DNA of 64,000 bases from Pseudodesulfovibrio sediminis. Its GTDB lineage: Bacteria; Desulfobacterota; Desulfovibrionia; Desulfovibrionales; Desulfovibrionaceae. Shown here piece by piece: positions 26,621 to 35,247 of the stretch (position 1 is the stretch's first letter; every line of letters begins with the position of its first letter). The notes under the pieces are model-generated. The model was not told where the DNA came from. It did not search any database and saw only the letters and a program-made list of their open reading frames with translations. A program made the translations under genes and the position numbers. The stretch spans positions 2,055,001 to 2,119,000 of the forward strand of contig NZ_AP024485.1 in NCBI RefSeq assembly GCF_020886695.1. Direction: 5' to 3'.

Positions 26621-27886
26621 ATGCAGCAGGAACACTCCCCAATCAAGGCCGCGTCAAAAATGACAGCTGTTCCCCTTGGCGTAGCCTATGTGGCCGTGCC
26701 ATTGGGTGCGCTACTGGTACGGTATGCGAACCTGACTCCCGACATGTCCCCGTTTCCGCCATGGGCCCTGCTGGCAGCTCTCGGCACCGCCTTTGCCATG
26801 CTTTTTCGCCGCTCGGGCGTGCGGGTCAAGAAACGGTTCATATTCGAATTGACCATGTTCCTCGGGCTGGTGACCATCCTGACCCTCTATCATCACAACA
26901 TTTTCCAGCAACTGACCGACGTTTCTGCGGCCCTGCCCGAATTCACCCCACTCATCATGCTCGGTTTCGGCTGGCTCTGGACCATTACGTTCGGCACGCC
27001 GAACAGGCGGGACTTCCAGCGATACGGCGCCCTGCTCGGCGTCATCTGCATGCTGGATCTGGCTGCGGAAGCGTATGTATACCATGCCGCCCCGGCGCTC
27101 CGGTGGGTCGGCAACAGCGATGTCCTGGCCGGGCTGCTGCTGGTGTCGCTGTGTGCCAGCCTGAAACCCGACGGCACAGGCGAGCCGGATCAGGGGTCAC
27201 CGATATGGCGCTGGCTCATACTGGCCGGGCTGGCCTCCACACTGTCGCACACAGGTCTGTTCTGCGCAGCCTGGGTCTTCCTCTGCTTCGGACGCGGATC
27301 ATTGCTCCCCCGAACACTTGTCACCCTCTGTTTTTTCGCTCTCATCGGCGCCACATTCCTGCTGCCGATCACGGCCTCCGAGTCCATCCGATACATGGAC
27401 TACTGGCTGTGGGCCAAATCCATAGCCCTGTTCGCCAACGCCCCCGACATACTCGTAACCGGCCTGCCGCTGACATCAGCCCTGCCCATGTCCATTCCGC
27501 CGGAGCTGACCAGAGTCTGGGAGACCGCCACAGGTTCATCCGCGGTCATGGGGATATACCTGCCCCATGTCCAGTCGTTCTGGCTCAGGCTCGTTCTGGG
27601 CTGGGGCGCTTTCATCTCCGGTGCGCTTCTGGTCGCCTTCTTCGTGCTGCTCTTCAAACGGATTACCCACATGGGCGCGGGATTGGCCATGGTCCTGTTC
27701 ACTCAGGGCATGTCCACGCCACTGCTCTACGACCCGACCCTGGGTGCGATTCTCGCCCTGGCGTTCATGCTCGCCCTGGCACCGCCCGTATCCAGTCTCA
27801 ATGTTCGCACGGCCCGTCCCTCAACCGCCCCCGCGCACACCCCGGAAGTCGATCCGACCAAAGAATGGAACATGCGCCCACTCTAA
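26621..27886 (+). CDS. Polytopic inner-membrane protein, O-antigen ligase-like in shape
   Basis: A 421-residue membrane protein with roughly ten hydrophobic segments (starting PLGVAYVAVPLGALLV) and a longer loop of about 60 residues before the last pairs (IRYMDYWLWAKSIALF to IPPELTRVWE). The organisation (many spans, one large periplasmic loop, an RxxH-poor tail) resembles Wzy/WaaL polymerase-ligase proteins, but no diagnostic residue pattern could be confirmed. The start at 26621 has GGAAAG upstream; a TTG 12 bases earlier is possible. It is followed after 12 bases by the methyltransferase gene, so the two are co-transcribed. Function open. Confidence 0.65.
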   Translation: MQQEHSPIKAASKMTAVPLGVAYVAVPLGALLVRYANLTPDMSPFPPWALLAALGTAFAMLFRRSGVRVKKRFIFELTMFLGLVTILTLYHHNIFQQLTDVSAALPEFTPLIMLGFGWLWTITFGTPNRRDFQRYGALLGVICMLDLAAEAYVYHAAPALRWVGNSDVLAGLLLVSLCASLKPDGTGEPDQGSPIWRWLILAGLASTLSHTGLFCAAWVFLCFGRGSLLPRTLVTLCFFALIGATFLLPITASESIRYMDYWLWAKSIALFANAPDILVTGLPLTSALPMSIPPELTRVWETATGSSAVMGIYLPHVQSFWLRLVLGWGAFISGALLVAFFVLLFKRITHMGAGLAMVLFTQGMSTPLLYDPTLGAILALAFMLALAPPVSSLNVRTARPSTAPAHTPEVDPTKEWNMRPL

Positions 27887-27898
27887 CCAAAGATATCC

Positions 27899-29089
27899 AT
27901 GACTATATTTACCCAAAAAGCTCCCATCCTCGTCACCTGTCCCAAGGACATCCCTCCCTATCTGGAAGAGGAACTCCACGGACTCGGTTTCGACAGAACC
28001 CACGCCCTTGATGCAGGAGTCGAAACATACGGCACCCTCAAGGACTGCATGCACCTCAACCTGTGGGTGCGCACAGGCCATCGAGTTTTCCACGAGCTGA
28101 AACGATTCCGTGCCTTTGACGCTGACGAACTCTACCGGGAAGTCCTCGGACTGCCCTGGGAAGACTACATAGCCAAAGACGGCTATTTCCGCGTGGACGC
28201 CGCCATCCGCGACACCACGGTGACCGATTCCCGGTTCGCCGGGCTGCGGGTCAAGGATGCGGTGGCCGATCGATTCATGGAACAATTCGGGGAGCGCCCC
28301 GACTCGGGACCGGACACGTCCGGCGTCTGCCTGTTTCTGCACTGGAACCGCAACCAGGCCACCCTCTATCTCGACACCACCGGCGATCCGCTGCCCCGGC
28401 GCGGCTACCGCAAACGGCCTCACAAGGCGCCCATGCAGGAGACCCTGGCGGCGGCCTGCATCCTCTCGTCCGGCTGGCCCGAACTGGCCAAAAAAGGCGG
28501 CCATTTCATCGCCCCCATGTGCGGCGCGGGCACCCTGGCCATCGAGGCCGCTCTCATGGCCCTGAACGGCGCGCCCGGCCTGTTGCGCGACAACTTCTCT
28601 TTCATGCACCTGCCCGGATTCGATGCAGATGCCTGGGACGACATGCTTGGCGCGGCCGAGGATGCCGAGAACCCGGAGATCACCGGACGCATCATCGCCA
28701 CGGACCACGACCCCGAGGCAGTGGAAGCGGCCCGGGACAATGCACGGCTGGCCGGGGTGGGCGACTTCATCGAGTTCGCGGTCTGCGACTACTCCGAGAC
28801 CGAAATCCCCGAAGGGCCGGGCATTGTCATGCTCAACCCGGAATACGGCGAACGGCTGGGCGAAATGGACAAACTCGAAAGTGTGTACAAAGGGATCGGC
28901 GACTTTTTCAAAAAGGAATGCGGCGGTAAAACGGGCTTCATCTTCACCGGCAACTCCCGACTCGCCAAGCGCGTGGGACTGCGTACCAAGAGCCGCAAGA
29001 TCTTCTGGAACGCCAAGATCGAATGCCGACTGCTGGAATACGAACTGTACGCAGGGTCCAAAAAGGCCATAAGCGCCCCTGAATCCTGA
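27899..29089 (+). CDS. RlmL/YpsC-like 23S rRNA guanine-N2 methyltransferase
   Basis: A 396-residue protein with an N-terminal THUMP RNA-binding domain (about 1-160) and a Rossmann-fold methyltransferase domain (about 170-390). PMCGAGTLAIEAALMA is the SAM-binding loop, and IIATDHDPEAVEAARDNA follows. It looks like the N-terminal half of RlmL or YpsC, which makes m2G2445 in 23S rRNA. The catalytic (N/D)PP(Y/F) signature normally reads NPPYGER, but here it is NPEYGER (residues 313-319), which is unusual. Whether this still supports catalysis is not known. Co-transcribed with the membrane protein upstream. Confidence 0.88.
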   Translation: MTIFTQKAPILVTCPKDIPPYLEEELHGLGFDRTHALDAGVETYGTLKDCMHLNLWVRTGHRVFHELKRFRAFDADELYREVLGLPWEDYIAKDGYFRVDAAIRDTTVTDSRFAGLRVKDAVADRFMEQFGERPDSGPDTSGVCLFLHWNRNQATLYLDTTGDPLPRRGYRKRPHKAPMQETLAAACILSSGWPELAKKGGHFIAPMCGAGTLAIEAALMALNGAPGLLRDNFSFMHLPGFDADAWDDMLGAAEDAENPEITGRIIATDHDPEAVEAARDNARLAGVGDFIEFAVCDYSETEIPEGPGIVMLNPEYGERLGEMDKLESVYKGIGDFFKKECGGKTGFIFTGNSRLAKRVGLRTKSRKIFWNAKIECRLLEYELYAGSKKAISAPES

Positions 29090-29203
29090 TCGCTTCTCCG
29101 GTTTTCTTCACAGGACCGGACCCGGCAAGTATGGCCTTGGCACCAAACTTGATATGTTGCTTCAATTGGAAAGAACTTCCCCCGAAGGACATAAGGACCG
29201 AAC

Positions 29204-30565
29204 GTGAAGACGAAATACCTGATTATCGGCGCAGGCCCCACCGGGCTGGGTGCGGCTCACCGTCTCAATGAGATGGGCATGGATGATTTCCTGGTGCTCG
29301 AACGCTTTGACCATGCGGGCGGGCTGGCCTCCAGTTTCACCGACGACGCAGGGTTCACCTGGGACATCGGCGGACACGTGGTCTTTTCCCACTACGACTA
29401 TTTCGACGATCTCATGGACTCCCTGCTGGGCGATGACCGGTTGGAGCACGAGCGCGAATCCTGGGTGCGCTCAAACAACACATGGGTTCCCTATCCGTTT
29501 CAGAACAATATCCGCCACCTGCCAAAAGAGGCGCGCTGGGAATGCGTCAAGGGACTCCTGCCCGGTAACCGCACCACGGTCTCGCCCAAAAATTTCGGTC
29601 AGTGGATTGAGTATATCTTTGGCGCGGGTATCGCCCGGCACTTCATGAATCCGTACAACTTCAAGGTCTGGGCCACGCCGCCCGAGATGATGCAGTTCGA
29701 CTGGATTGGCGAGCGCGTGTCCGTGGTGGACCTCAAGAAAGTCCTCAAGAACATCATTCTGGAGCAGGACGATGTGGCCTGGGGCCCCAACAACACCTTC
29801 AAATTTCCCCTGCACGGCGGCACCGGAGAAATCTTCCGTCGCATGGCAGGACGGCTCAAAAGCAAGGTGCAGTATGGTCAATCCGTGGTCTCCATCGACG
29901 CCACGGCCAAGACCGTGACCACGAACACGGGGCTGACCGTGGAATACGACACCCTGCTCAACACCGCCCCCATTGACCGGCTTTCACGGGACTGGCTGAC
30001 GGATAAAAACGACGCCATGATCGACGCGGCCAACCAGCTCACCCACAACTCGGTGTTCGTGGCCGGTGTCGGTCTGGATATCAAGGACCCTGCCGAGGTC
30101 GATTCGCGTTGCTGGATGTACTACCCGGAGTCGGATTCGCCGTTTTACCGCGTCACCAATTTTCACAATTATTCTCCCAATAACGTGGCCCGCCCCGGCA
30201 CGCAGCTTGCCTACATGTGCGAGTCTTCCTTCTCCGAACACAAGCCCGAAAAAGTGGATGAACTCATGGACCGGACCATAGAGGGTCTGGTAAACACGTC
30301 CATGGTGGACGCGACCAGAGTGGACGACGTCATCACCAAGTGGAGCATCGACGTCGACTACGGGTATCCCGTACCCTGCCTGAAACGCGACGGCGCGCTG
30401 TCTGTTCTGCACCCCCGGCTGGAAGCCATGGATATCTACTCCCGCGGCCGTTTCGGCGGCTGGAAGTATGAAGTCTCCAACATGGACCATTCGGTCATGC
30501 AGGGAGTGGAATGGGCCGAGCGCATGATGCTCGACACCCCTGAACGTACTTACACAATGGATTAA
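29204..30565 (+). CDS. Flavoprotein resembling eukaryotic-type UDP-galactopyranose mutase
   Basis: A 453-residue FAD enzyme. The N-terminal GAGPTGLGAAHRL binds FAD. Segments match my recollection of fungal UDP-galactopyranose mutase closely: GGHVVFSHYDYFDD (H58), WVPYPFQNNI, PYNFKVWATPP, IGERVSVVDLKKV (R171), WGPNNTF, CWMYYPESDSPFYRVT (R316), NYSPNN, DYGYPVP (Y388) and SRGRFGGWKYEVSNMDHS (Y422, N426). These cover the histidine loop, two arginines and tyrosine residues that contact UDP-Galp in that family. It would interconvert UDP-galactopyranose and UDP-galactofuranose for surface glycans. The gene follows the methyltransferase by 114 bases and leads into pepP-like. An amine-oxidase-like relative with another substrate remains possible. 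Confidence 0.82.
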   Translation: MKTKYLIIGAGPTGLGAAHRLNEMGMDDFLVLERFDHAGGLASSFTDDAGFTWDIGGHVVFSHYDYFDDLMDSLLGDDRLEHERESWVRSNNTWVPYPFQNNIRHLPKEARWECVKGLLPGNRTTVSPKNFGQWIEYIFGAGIARHFMNPYNFKVWATPPEMMQFDWIGERVSVVDLKKVLKNIILEQDDVAWGPNNTFKFPLHGGTGEIFRRMAGRLKSKVQYGQSVVSIDATAKTVTTNTGLTVEYDTLLNTAPIDRLSRDWLTDKNDAMIDAANQLTHNSVFVAGVGLDIKDPAEVDSRCWMYYPESDSPFYRVTNFHNYSPNNVARPGTQLAYMCESSFSEHKPEKVDELMDRTIEGLVNTSMVDATRVDDVITKWSIDVDYGYPVPCLKRDGALSVLHPRLEAMDIYSRGRFGGWKYEVSNMDHSVMQGVEWAERMMLDTPERTYTMD

Positions 30566-30572
30566 GCTCGAT

Positions 30573-31640
30573 ATGAATACCGCTGTTTTCGAAAAACGAC
30601 GCCAGGATCTCAAGGAAGAGATGGAGGCCCGCAACCTGCCCGCCATGCTCGTCTCTCTTGCTGCCAACCGCTATTACCTGTCCGGCTTTGAACTGCACGA
30701 CGCCCAGTGCAACGAGTCCTCTGGCTGGATCGTGGTCACTCCGGACGAGGACTACCTCTTCACCGACCCCCGCTATACCGATGCGGCAAAAAAAGTCTGG
30801 AAAGAGGAGAACATCTGCGTATACAGCGCCAGCAAGCACAAACAAGTCTCGGATTTTCTCAAGGGCAAAGGGGTCAAGGCCATGGGCTTTGAACCCAAGG
30901 CACTCCATCTTTTCGACTACGACAAGCTGGCCGACCACATGGACCTGAAGGTCACCGAGAATATCGTGGAGGCCTTGCGTATCTACAAGGATGCCGATGA
31001 AATCCATAGAATGGAAGAGTCCATCCGCATCAACCATGAGCTGTTCGAATACATTGAGGGCGAGCTCATCCCCGGACGAACCGAGGCTGACATCTCCTGG
31101 CTCATCGAAAAATACTTCCGCGAACACGGAGCCGAAGGCATGGCCTTCCCCTCCATCGTGGGCGTGGGTCCCAATGCGGCCCTGCCGCACGCCATTCCCG
31201 GCGAGACCAAACTCCGCGAGAACGAGCTGGTGCTCATCGACACCGGCTGCCGGTACCTCGACTACAACTCGGACCAGACCCGCACCTTCTGGGTGGGCGA
31301 CAAGCCATCCGACCGGTTCCGCAAGACCATGGATCAGGTCCGCGCAGCCCAGCAGGCGGCCATCGACATCATCAAGCCGGGCCTGACCTACGTGGAAGCC
31401 TATGAAGCCGCCTATGCGGTTTTTGCCAAAGAGGGCGTGGAAGCCATGTTCACCCACGGCCTGGGCCATGGCGTCGGCCTGGAAACCCATGAACCGCCGA
31501 GCCTGAGCAAGGCCGCGCAAGGCACGCTCAAGCCCGACATGGTCGTGACCGTGGAACCCGGACTGTACGACCCCGCATGGGGCGGTATCCGTTGGGAATA
31601 CGAAGTGCTCGTCACCGAAGACGGCTGCCGGGTGTTGTAG
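30573..31640 (+). CDS. M24-family Xaa-Pro aminopeptidase
   Basis: A 355-residue pita-bread-fold metallopeptidase. The N-terminal creatinase-like domain (about 1-130) is followed by the catalytic domain with five metal ligands: two aspartates in LIDTGCRYLDYNSDQTRTF, a histidine in THGLGHGVGLETHEPP, and two glutamates in VTVEPGLYDP and IRWEYEVLVTEDG. It should remove the first residue from peptides with proline second and acts in the cytoplasm. Seven bases separate it from the mutase-like gene, so the two are co-transcribed even though the functions seem unrelated. A terminator follows. Confidence 0.92.
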   Translation: MNTAVFEKRRQDLKEEMEARNLPAMLVSLAANRYYLSGFELHDAQCNESSGWIVVTPDEDYLFTDPRYTDAAKKVWKEENICVYSASKHKQVSDFLKGKGVKAMGFEPKALHLFDYDKLADHMDLKVTENIVEALRIYKDADEIHRMEESIRINHELFEYIEGELIPGRTEADISWLIEKYFREHGAEGMAFPSIVGVGPNAALPHAIPGETKLRENELVLIDTGCRYLDYNSDQTRTFWVGDKPSDRFRKTMDQVRAAQQAAIDIIKPGLTYVEAYEAAYAVFAKEGVEAMFTHGLGHGVGLETHEPPSLSKAAQGTLKPDMVVTVEPGLYDPAWGGIRWEYEVLVTEDGCRVL

Positions 31641-31671
31641 AGCCACTCCGTCAGACCGCACTGAAAACATG

Positions 31672-31698
31672 AAGGCCGTCCTGTGGGCGGCCTTTTTT
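31672..31698. terminator. Terminator between the peptidase and the EamA gene
   Basis: AAGGCCG (31672-31678) pairs with CGGCCTT (31688-31694), followed by a T run to 31698. Convergent genes lie on both sides. Confidence 0.85.
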
Positions 31699-31790
31699 AG
31701 TGGAAAAACAGGACAAAATAAATCAGGGAAAAAGCCACCTTGCGGCTGGACCGGGCGGGAGAGTTCGTCTCCGGCGACAAGGAACAGGCG

Positions 31791-32702
31791 TTATGGACGG
31801 AGCTGGCTCAGGAGCATGCCGACCAGCATGAGACCGCAGCCGATCATGGCCCGCACGGTCAATATTTCACCCAGCATGAGGCAGCCGCCGATAGCGGCAA
31901 AAACCGCTTCCAGACTGAGAATGATGGCTGCGTGGGCCGGTTCTGCATCCCGCTGCGCGATCACCTGAAGGGTGTAGGCGACTCCCACGGACATCAGCCC
32001 GCCATAGGCGATGGCCGGGGCCGCGCCCATGAGGCCGGTCATGGTGAACTCTTCCGTCACAGCAGCCCCTATAAGCGAAAGCACGGCACACGCGGCAAAC
32101 TGCACAGTGGACAGCTTGATGGCGTCCACCGCGTCGAGTCCGGGCGACAACTTGCCGATAAGCAGGACGTGACCGGCCCAGAAGAGCGCGCCGACGAGAA
32201 TGAGCAGGTCGCCAAAGGAAATGGTCAGATCAGCGGTCACGGACAGGAGATACATGCCCACCACGGCCAGTGTCGCGCCGATCCAGGTGCCCCATCCGGG
32301 ACGCTGCGCCAGGGCCAGTCCGAAAATGGGAACAAGGACGACGTACAGTCCGGTGATGAATCCCGCCTTGCCGGCCGTGGAGGCCTCAAAGCCCAGCGCG
32401 GCCAACTGCGGACCGGCCAGCCCGATCTGTTGCAGCGAGGCACCGGCAAACAGCGCCAGCCCGAGCAACAGCCCTCCGAGAGCCATCTTTTTCTTGTCTG
32501 TGCCGTGATTGTCCGGCGTGCGCCGTTTCTCCAGAGTCAGGATGAGCGGAGTCAGGGCAAGCGCCCCAAGAGCGAACCGGATGCCGTTGAAGGTCAACGG
32601 TCCCACGTGCTCCATGCCCACACGCTGGGCCACAAAGGCAAGCCCCCAGATGGCGGCAGTGATGAAAAGCAGTATATCGGCTCTGAGCGTACGTGAATTC
32701 AC
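31791..32702 (-). CDS. EamA-family (DMT) transporter
   Basis: A 303-residue ten-span membrane protein of the drug/metabolite transporter superfamily, built as two EamA repeats (about 10-140 and 160-295). It starts with GTG at 32702, since AGGAG lies six bases upstream; the frame extends to an ATG at 32726, but that would place the ribosome site inside the gene. Typical motifs: FITAAIWGLAFVAQRVG near the N-terminus and PAHAAIILSLEAVFAAIGG at the second repeat. Substrate unknown. First of the leftward genes sharing a strand with the cupin, GNAT and deacetylase genes. Confidence 0.88.
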   Translation of the reverse strand: MNSRTLRADILLFITAAIWGLAFVAQRVGMEHVGPLTFNGIRFALGALALTPLILTLEKRRTPDNHGTDKKKMALGGLLLGLALFAGASLQQIGLAGPQLAALGFEASTAGKAGFITGLYVVLVPIFGLALAQRPGWGTWIGATLAVVGMYLLSVTADLTISFGDLLILVGALFWAGHVLLIGKLSPGLDAVDAIKLSTVQFAACAVLSLIGAAVTEEFTMTGLMGAAPAIAYGGLMSVGVAYTLQVIAQRDAEPAHAAIILSLEAVFAAIGGCLMLGEILTVRAMIGCGLMLVGMLLSQLRP

Positions 32703-32771
32703 AATGATCTCCTGATGAAAGATCATCTCATGTACGTGATTCGCCCGATATCGGCAAGCAGACCGAACCGG

Positions 32772-33359
32772 CTACTGCTTGGTCTCTTTGCCCTTGTCCT
32801 CGTCTGCCTTGGCCTGCTCTGCGGCGACGCTGGCCTGTTCGGCCAGGACCTTGATCAGGTTCAGCAGATACGGCTCAGCCTCGGGGCTGCCTTCTCTCGG
32901 TGCCCAATCCGGGACATTCTTGTCCGTTTCAGCGACATACGGCCCGGTCTTGCACTCGAAAATCAGCGTATCCGGCTTGAGGGGGATATAGGTATGATAG
33001 ACATGGGGAGCCACGTCGACACCGAATATTTCAGTGCCTGGCTGAAGCAGGATGTTCCGGGCTATCTCGCCTTCATCGGTAAATTCGATGAACATCATGG
33101 CCCCGGCCATGACAAGAATGGTCTCATCCTTGATCGGGTCAAGATGCCGGTGCGGCATGAAATAGGTGCCGGGCTGCAGCGCATTGAACATGCGGTGGAC
33201 CGAAGCCTCGTCGCTCTTATGCAGCTTTTGCAGCATCCGGCGGCGCCCACTCTCGCGGGAAAGGCTCAGAAGCTGGCCGAGCAGGCTCAACGTGAGCGGG
33301 GTGACGTCAGTGTCTGGCGCATCCAGGGCCGTGGGAATATGTATTTTTTCTTCAGTCAT
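32772..33359 (-). CDS. WbuC-like cupin protein
   Basis: A 195-residue protein with a WbuC-type cupin domain (about 35-165). The motif FNALQPGTYFMPHRHLDPIKDETILV carries the histidines of the metal site, and VAPHVYHTYIPLKPDTLIFECKTGPY is the second cupin half. WbuC proteins occur in O-antigen and capsule clusters and are thought to be cupin-fold metalloproteins of unknown activity. The C-terminal tail is charged and helical (EQASVAAEQAKADEDK). The start at 33359 is chosen for the MTEEKIHIP beginning; the ribosome site is weak. Surrounded by glycan-type genes, which fits the family. Confidence 0.85.
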   Translation of the reverse strand: MTEEKIHIPTALDAPDTDVTPLTLSLLGQLLSLSRESGRRRMLQKLHKSDEASVHRMFNALQPGTYFMPHRHLDPIKDETILVMAGAMMFIEFTDEGEIARNILLQPGTEIFGVDVAPHVYHTYIPLKPDTLIFECKTGPYVAETDKNVPDWAPREGSPEAEPYLLNLIKVLAEQASVAAEQAKADEDKGKETKQ

Positions 33360-33402
33360 GAGGTCATAATACCCTGCCACAGACTTTTCGGCAAGGCTGG
33401 AC

Positions 33403-34275
33403 CTAATCCAACTTGAGGCCAAGCAGTGGAATTTCGGAGTACGCGAGGTCTATGTCGCCAGGCTGCACCCGGGCCGACTTGTAAAAACGGGGCGACCTGA
33501 TCACTTCCACCTCGCCACCGGCGTTATCGCCGTCCACGAATCGACGGTCAGCGGCCAGCACGAAATTCTCGTCAGGCAGAAGCAGTTCGGCTATGTGCCG
33601 CGCACGGGTGGAGAACAGGCCAGGATTACTGCGGAAAAGTACGTCGTAGTAAGTCACGCCATCCGCCTTCACTGCCTTGGAGAGCAGCAGCAGACATTGC
33701 GCACACAGGGTGGTGGCGATGACCGGGATGACCGGCATGTTCTTGTGATCTTCCAGAATCTGCACGTCCTGCAAATCCACGCTGTAGCGGATTTTCTCCG
33801 GGTCGGTGACCAGCTCCAGATTGTCGACAGGCGCGCCCTGTTTACGCCACAGAAGCCGCTCCTCTTCCAGCACGGACAATCCCAGTGTCTTGAAAAAGTC
33901 GATGCGTTTGGGCGAAAGGGAAAAGACCGTGCAGGTGGTTTCGGGATCGGCAGTGGCCATCTCGAGCATTCTGGAACCCAGACCGATCTTCCGGTATTCC
34001 TTGAGGATATACCAGGACGTGAAGTTCAGAAAACGCTCGGTCCTGCCGTTGATGGTCCGCTCTGCACAGACATGTCCATGAAAGCCGACAATCCGCCCTG
34101 CATCTTCGGCCACGATGCCCAGATCGGGCTGGGAACAGGGGGCCGTCTTCCACCAACCATGAGAAAAAAGCGCACGCCAGCGATCAACGGAAATATCAGG
34201 ATTCATATTGTCGTGCAAAAACTGACAAAGTGCCGGAATATCTCCGGCAATTACTGGACGTAAAGTAGCGGTCAT
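33403..34275 (-). CDS. GNAT-family acyltransferase
   Basis: A 290-residue protein with an N-terminal GNAT domain (about 1-150: LRPVIAGDIPALCQFL, VGFHGHVCAERTING, SWYILKEYRKIGLGSRML, the acetyl-CoA-binding R-x-x-G-x-G segment) followed by a C-terminal half of unknown type. The extra domain (RYSVDLQDVQILEDH onward) suggests a two-domain protein such as those adding acyl groups to sugars. GAGGAG precedes the ATG. The gene lies between deacetylase and cupin genes on the same strand, and an acyl-sugar modification role is plausible but inferred. Confidence 0.82.
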   Translation of the reverse strand: MTATLRPVIAGDIPALCQFLHDNMNPDISVDRWRALFSHGWWKTAPCSQPDLGIVAEDAGRIVGFHGHVCAERTINGRTERFLNFTSWYILKEYRKIGLGSRMLEMATADPETTCTVFSLSPKRIDFFKTLGLSVLEEERLLWRKQGAPVDNLELVTDPEKIRYSVDLQDVQILEDHKNMPVIPVIATTLCAQCLLLLSKAVKADGVTYYDVLFRSNPGLFSTRARHIAELLLPDENFVLAADRRFVDGDNAGGEVEVIRSPRFYKSARVQPGDIDLAYSEIPLLGLKLD

Positions 34276-34372
34276 ATGCTCCTCGCATTCATATTCTGAC
34301 GGGTTGCGGAGGAGGATACGGCGATACTTCATGCGATGCAAGGGTGAAAAACATCCCAATAATCCGACCCGG

Positions 34373-35149
34373 TTACTCTTTGGAAGGCCAGATATCCGCC
34401 GGGCTGAGCCAGGTTGCTGCGGGATGATCGCCGGTCAGGGAAAAAAGCTCTTCCATGAAAGTCCAGGCGTCCTCATCCATGACAAGGTGGTGGGTCAACA
34501 CACAGGTCGGCTCAGAGGCATCGGCCAGGCTGAGACGTTTGTTCCTGAGGTGCTCCACAATGAACTGCACGCTTTTTTCCGTGCCCGTAAAACGGACCTT
34601 GGGCTTGTCCTTCCAGTACAACACGTCGCAATGGCAGTCTGCCACGCGCAGGTCGTCGGGCGGCACCGGACGATCTTTCTTGTAGCTTGCGGACAGGCCG
34701 CGGAAGCCCAGGACAGGCAGATAGGGCAGCAGCTCGGGGTCGATGCGGTTCCACGGCGGTACAAGGCAGGGGATGAACCGGCCCTTGTACAGCTGCGTGA
34801 ATTTGCGCATGCCCTCGCGCAATTCCTCCAACACGATGGACTGGGATCGGTGCAGCCCGAGTTCCCAGGCGCCAGTGCCGGATCCGGGGGTCGCATGGTT
34901 GGTGTGCGCGTAGCCGTGCTGGAGAATCCAGATACCAGCGGCATCGGAGATGGTCTTCCTGAGCGGCTCGCCCGCCTTGGCCGGGATGGCAGCCAGACCA
35001 CAGGGAACACCGAATCGATCACTGATCCGAATAAGTCGATCCAGCTCCACCGTGGGCTCCACGGCATCATCGTCACGCCACCACAGCTCAGCGGTCAAAC
35101 CGACCGACTGCCATGCGTCAAGTTCTGTAAGTAATGCATTCATAGTCAT
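34373..35149 (-). CDS. Polysaccharide deacetylase-like protein (NodB fold)
   Basis: A 258-residue protein of the carbohydrate esterase 4/NodB-like fold. It shows the aspartate-rich motif WWRDDDAVEPT, HGYAHTNHATP with the two metal-binding histidines, and PPWNRIDPELLP, matching the three metal-site and catalytic motifs. CVLTHHLVMDEDAW near the C-terminus completes the site. It may remove acetyl groups from a surface polysaccharide. No signal peptide is visible, so it may act on a lipid-linked intermediate in the cytoplasm. The start may be 35149 or 35143. Divergent from the radical SAM gene. Confidence 0.8.
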   Translation of the reverse strand: MTMNALLTELDAWQSVGLTAELWWRDDDAVEPTVELDRLIRISDRFGVPCGLAAIPAKAGEPLRKTISDAAGIWILQHGYAHTNHATPGSGTGAWELGLHRSQSIVLEELREGMRKFTQLYKGRFIPCLVPPWNRIDPELLPYLPVLGFRGLSASYKKDRPVPPDDLRVADCHCDVLYWKDKPKVRFTGTEKSVQFIVEHLRNKRLSLADASEPTCVLTHHLVMDEDAWTFMEELFSLTGDHPAATWLSPADIWPSKE

Positions 35150-35247
35150 AGGACCGGTATACTAGCAGAGGTCACTGACAATTGCCAATATCGCTGCTGG
35201 ATATTTTGCGCGATACATGGCAGACCATCCACGGAGGCTCAATACCA

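Noticed and set aside
29133-29150. Sigma-54-like TGGCAC-N5-TTGAT before the UGM-like gene
   Set aside because: The -12 element lacks the required GC (TTGAT instead of TTGC), so it is too weak to call.
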